Below are positions 6,195 through 8,425 of a stretch of DNA of 8,425 nt, piece after piece. Within the stretch, counting starts at the first letter, position 1. Each line of letters begins with the position of its first letter. The stretch covers positions 1-8,425 of the forward strand of contig DYDC01000106.1 of assembly GCA_020718125.1 (NCBI GenBank), read 5' to 3'. Origin of the DNA: Methylacidiphilum sp. (GTDB taxonomy: Bacteria; Verrucomicrobiota; Verrucomicrobiia; CAIQCK01). Both the position numbers and the translations under genes were made by a program. Under the pieces are notes generated by a model. It was not told where the DNA came from. It worked only from the letters and a program-made list of their open reading frames with translations, and ran no database searches.

Positions 6195-7358
6195 TCAACG
6201 ACCGTAACTGCCGAGAATGACCTCCACATTGCGCTCGCCGAAGCGCCGCTCCGCATACAGGCGGCAGTTGCGCCGCAGCGCGTCGAGCCGCGCGCTGTCG
6301 CGATGAAGGTCACTGATGACGCGGCGGAAGTTCCCGGCGTCCGCCAGGTCCACCAGCACGCCGACGGTGGCATCCACCGCCTCGGGGATGCCGCCTTTGT
6401 TGCTCGCCACGACGGGACAGCCGCACGAGAGAGCTTCAATCAGGATGCGGCCGAAACCCTCTTCGTATTGCGACGGCACGCACAGCAGGTCGGCGGAGTT
6501 GTAATAAGGCGGCAACGATTCGTTGTTCACCTTGCCGGCGAAAACGACGTTGGGCAGTTCACGCTGCGCCTGCTCAAACCGCTCGCGCAAAGGCCCGTCA
6601 CCGGCAAAGACGAACTGGACCTCCGGAAGCTGCCGGGCCACGTCAAGCAACACCTCCGTGCCTTTCACGGGAATCAACCGGCCCACAAACAGCACCGTGA
6701 AACGGTCGGGGATGCCCGTTTGCCGGCGGCACGCAGCCTTGTCCATCGGCTTGAACCGTTCCTGGTCAATCCAGTAGGTGAACGTCCCGACCTGGTCGGC
6801 GGCCAATCCCAGCCGCAGGATTTCCTGGCGCGAGGCTTCGGCCAGACATAGGACTTTGTCCGCGCCACGCAACGTCCACGCGAGAAACCGCGGCAGCAAC
6901 CCACCGCCCGCGAGGTCGTAGAGCCACCCGTAAACCGCGTGGACGCTGACGACCAGCCGGCAGCGGAAGACACACTTGAGCAGCCGCCCGATGACCGAAC
7001 ACACCATTCCGTGGACATGCACCGCGCTGACGCGCCGCGCGTTGAAAAGCATGTGGAAGAACGCCGCCGCCGCCAGCACAGGGAAAAGATAGAGGAACTG
7101 CAACGCCGGATACGGCTCCAGTTTGTTGAACAGCCCGAAGCCGATCCACGGCAACCGTCGGATGGTGACGCAGCCTCGCCGCTCGACGCGCGCGCCACGC
7201 GACTTGGTGATGAGCGGCTGATATGTGAGGACATCGGCACGAACACCACGCCGGACCAGCGATCGCTCCAGGTCGCTCAAGTGCGTTTCCACACCGCCGA
7301 CGTTTGGCGCGTAGCAATGGCACAGGATCAAAACGCGGCTCTCGGAATCGTTTCGCAT
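6195..7358 (-). CDS. Family 4 glycosyltransferase (GT-B)
   Basis: This 387-residue GT-B glycosyltransferase of the GT4 family would transfer a sugar from a nucleotide-sugar donor to a glycan or lipid acceptor at the cytoplasmic face of the membrane. Donor and acceptor cannot be told from sequence. The N-terminal acceptor half begins RVLILCHCYAPNVGGVETHLSDL (8-30), the usual glycine-rich opening with GGVE. A hydrophobic stretch at 87-105 may touch the membrane, and VHVHG (113-117) follows. The C-terminal donor half shows FVGRLIPVKG (224-233), FAGDGPLRE (251-259) and the E-x7-E signature at Glu300 and Glu308 in YEEGFGRILIEALSCGCPVVAS. The ATG at 7358 is preferred over an in-frame ATG at 7454 because AAAGG (7365-7369) lies six bases before it and family homology starts there. 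The start overlaps the stop of the upstream glycosyltransferase by one base (TGATG), so the two are likely translated together. Confidence 0.9.
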   Translation of the reverse strand: MRNDSESRVLILCHCYAPNVGGVETHLSDLERSLVRRGVRADVLTYQPLITKSRGARVERRGCVTIRRLPWIGFGLFNKLEPYPALQFLYLFPVLAAAAFFHMLFNARRVSAVHVHGMVCSVIGRLLKCVFRCRLVVSVHAVYGWLYDLAGGGLLPRFLAWTLRGADKVLCLAEASRQEILRLGLAADQVGTFTYWIDQERFKPMDKAACRRQTGIPDRFTVLFVGRLIPVKGTEVLLDVARQLPEVQFVFAGDGPLRERFEQAQRELPNVVFAGKVNNESLPPYYNSADLLCVPSQYEEGFGRILIEALSCGCPVVASNKGGIPEAVDATVGVLVDLADAGNFRRVISDLHRDSARLDALRRNCRLYAERRFGERNVEVILGSYGR

Positions 7359-8221
7359 CAGGAACCTTTGTTCGAGCCTGTAGGCGCGGTGGACCGACGG
7401 CTTCCCGCCGGCCTGACAAAACTCCACAGCAGCCCAAGAAATCCCGCCATCCACTGCGTCGTCTTCATCGTCACCAGGCCCGCTGCGTGCAACGGATCAC
7501 GCGCCAGCAACCGCCATTGCCGCAGGAACGCGGGCTTCAGCGGCGCGAACCGTTTCACACCCGTGGCGCCGGCCCGCGCGAGGTATTCCCACATCAACGA
7601 CCCGTAGTAGAACTTCTTCCGCGCCACCGACCAGAAGCCGGCCGGCTCATGATGGACCAGCACCACCTCGGTCCGCGCGATTTTGTAACCGCCGGCCTTC
7701 AGCTTCTCATGCAGGTCAAAGTCCTCGCCCGCGACCATCGTCTCGCTGTAACCGCCCACCTTCCAGTAGGCGCTGGCGCGGATGAACCGGTTCGCCGCCT
7801 CCATGTAGGGGTCGTTGTAATAGCACCGCTTCTCCAGCTTCTGGCACTCTGCCCAGAAACCGCCGCCGCCACCTTCCTCCGGCAAAATCACCGCATCGGC
7901 CCCCTCCCCCGCCAGCCGCACACAATCGCCCACCAGCCCCGGTCGCAGTTCCATGTCGCTGTCGAAAAACATCACGAACTCGCCCCGCGCCTGCCGCGCG
8001 CCGAAGTTCCGCTGCACGTTGCGCTCCGGCCCCTGTGTAAAGAACCGCACCTCCGGATACCGCGACCTCACCAGTTCCGGCTCACCATCGGTCGAGTGGT
8101 TGTCCACCACGATCACCTCAACCGGCTGATAGGTCTGCGCGCGTATGGAATCCAGCAGCCGCGGCAGGATGGCAGCCGAGTTCTTTGTCGGGACGACGAT
8201 GCTCACCAGCGGCGGCGTCAT
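7358..8221 (-). CDS. Family 2 glycosyltransferase (GT-A)
   Basis: This 287-residue cytoplasmic GT-A glycosyltransferase has the standard GT2 start LVSIVVPTKNSAAILPRLLDSI (5-26), VIVVDNHSTDGE (37-47), the metal-binding DSD at 87-89 in FFDSDMELRPG, and a later GGYSETMVAGEDFDLHEKLKAGGY segment (156-179) holding the ED acidic pair (166-167), the likely catalytic base region. No multi-pass membrane domain is present, so it differs from HpnI-type hopanoid glycosyltransferases; the C-terminal ~18 residues are a polar Ser/Arg tail. The ATG at 8221 is used because homology begins four residues later; an in-frame upstream start at 8335 would add residues encoded by a short tandem repeat and is unlikely. 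No strong Shine-Dalgarno is visible. With the overlapping GT4 gene it probably builds a surface polysaccharide or glycolipid; the acceptor is unknown. Confidence 0.9.
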   Translation of the reverse strand: MTPPLVSIVVPTKNSAAILPRLLDSIRAQTYQPVEVIVVDNHSTDGEPELVRSRYPEVRFFTQGPERNVQRNFGARQARGEFVMFFDSDMELRPGLVGDCVRLAGEGADAVILPEEGGGGGFWAECQKLEKRCYYNDPYMEAANRFIRASAYWKVGGYSETMVAGEDFDLHEKLKAGGYKIARTEVVLVHHEPAGFWSVARKKFYYGSLMWEYLARAGATGVKRFAPLKPAFLRQWRLLARDPLHAAGLVTMKTTQWMAGFLGLLWSFVRPAGSRRSTAPTGSNKGS

Positions 8222-8226
8222 GCAAA

Positions 8227-8263
8227 AAATCCGAAATCCGAAATCAAAAACAAATCCGAATCC
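8227..8263. repeat. AAATCCG short tandem repeat upstream of the GT2 gene
   Basis: Seven-base units AAATCCG occur at 8227-8233, 8234-8240 and 8252-8258, with partial units AAATC at 8241-8245 and AATCC at 8259-8263. It is a strikingly AT-rich patch between GC-rich segments and ends five bases before the GT2 start codon. As I recall, similar ATCCGAA-type repeats recur between genes in verrucomicrobial genomes. If translated with the upstream in-frame ATG it would give a GFGF/DFGFRIF-type peptide, a known sort of spurious extension. Confidence 0.6.
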
Positions 8264-8425
8264 CCCAATGCGCCAAACGCCGCATGGCGGACGCGGATGG
8301 TTGTTTCCGAGCGCCATCCTCAGCCGCCCGCCCAAGCCGATGCAAGCGGAAAGTATCCGGCCCAGCCTTCAGGGCCAGGGGCCTTTCATCTGCAGGAGTC
8401 GAAAGGGCGCGGGGCTGGAGAGCGC
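8264..8425. other. Non-coding upstream region of the minus-strand genes
   Basis: No supported gene lies here. GGCCC (8359-8363) and GGGCC (8372-8376) can form a five-base-pair hairpin over an eight-base loop, and CCGC/GCGG flank an ATG triplet around 8282-8292 as a second small hairpin. The promoter for the glycosyltransferase genes should be here or just beyond the window, but I find no clear -35/-10 pair. Together with the adjacent AAATCCG units the segment has the look of a dispersed intergenic repeat, which cannot be shown from one copy. Confidence 0.35.

Noticed and set aside
7359..7454. Upstream ATG at 7454 as start of the GT4 glycosyltransferase
   Set aside because: It would overlap the GT2 gene by almost 100 bases and add 32 residues with no family similarity. 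The ATG at 7358 has a good ribosome site.
7358..8221. GT2 as the hopanoid glycosyltransferase HpnI
   Set aside because: HpnI has membrane segments and is longer. This protein is soluble, 287 residues long, lies on the opposite strand from hpnHG and pairs with a GT4 gene.
8222..8335. Upstream ATG at 8335 as start of the GT2 glycosyltransferase
   Set aside because: The added 38 residues are encoded largely by the AAATCCG repeat and unrelated sequence. The GT2 fold starts right after the ATG at 8221.

Overview
This 8.4 kb window is GC-rich bacterial chromosome with two converging gene groups. No phage, CRISPR, rRNA or tRNA signal is visible. The best guess for the source is a member of the Planctomycetes-Verrucomicrobia-Chlamydiae superphylum, most likely a soil or freshwater verrucomicrobium. 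This is inference from three things: a ThuA-type secreted protein with a C-terminal linker typical of that group, a short AAATCCG-type tandem repeat in front of a gene, and two hopanoid side-chain genes.

Plus strand (1-2893): a possible C-terminal scrap of an upstream gene ends at 74. About 450 bases without a convincing gene follow, holding a long imperfect palindrome (125-265). Next comes a compact three-gene cluster: hpnH (radical SAM adenosylhopane synthase, GTG start at 526), a 101-residue protein of unknown function, and hpnG (nucleoside-phosphorylase-like enzyme that removes adenine from adenosylhopane). HpnH joins a 5'-deoxyadenosyl group to the C30 hopene, and HpnG cleaves off the base to give the ribosylated C35 hopanoid that leads to bacteriohopanepolyols. 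The cyclase (SHC/hpnF) and later side-chain genes are not in the window.

Minus strand (8221 down to 2932): a family 2 glycosyltransferase and a family 4 glycosyltransferase overlap by one base (TGATG). After a 53-base gap come two CNNM/CBS membrane proteins overlapping by four bases (ATGA), then a ThuA-domain exported protein. The last gene ends 38 bases from hpnG. The tight spacing suggests one or two transcripts. The glycosyltransferases fit surface polysaccharide or glycolipid assembly, the CNNM pair fits ion transport or sensing at the membrane, and the ThuA protein lies outside the cytoplasmic membrane.

I see no clear novel multi-gene system. The points most worth a second look are the cysteine-rich tail on HpnH, the unknown small protein between hpnH and hpnG, the palindromic element at 125-265, and the tandem CNNM pair in which the second member lacks the CorC domain.
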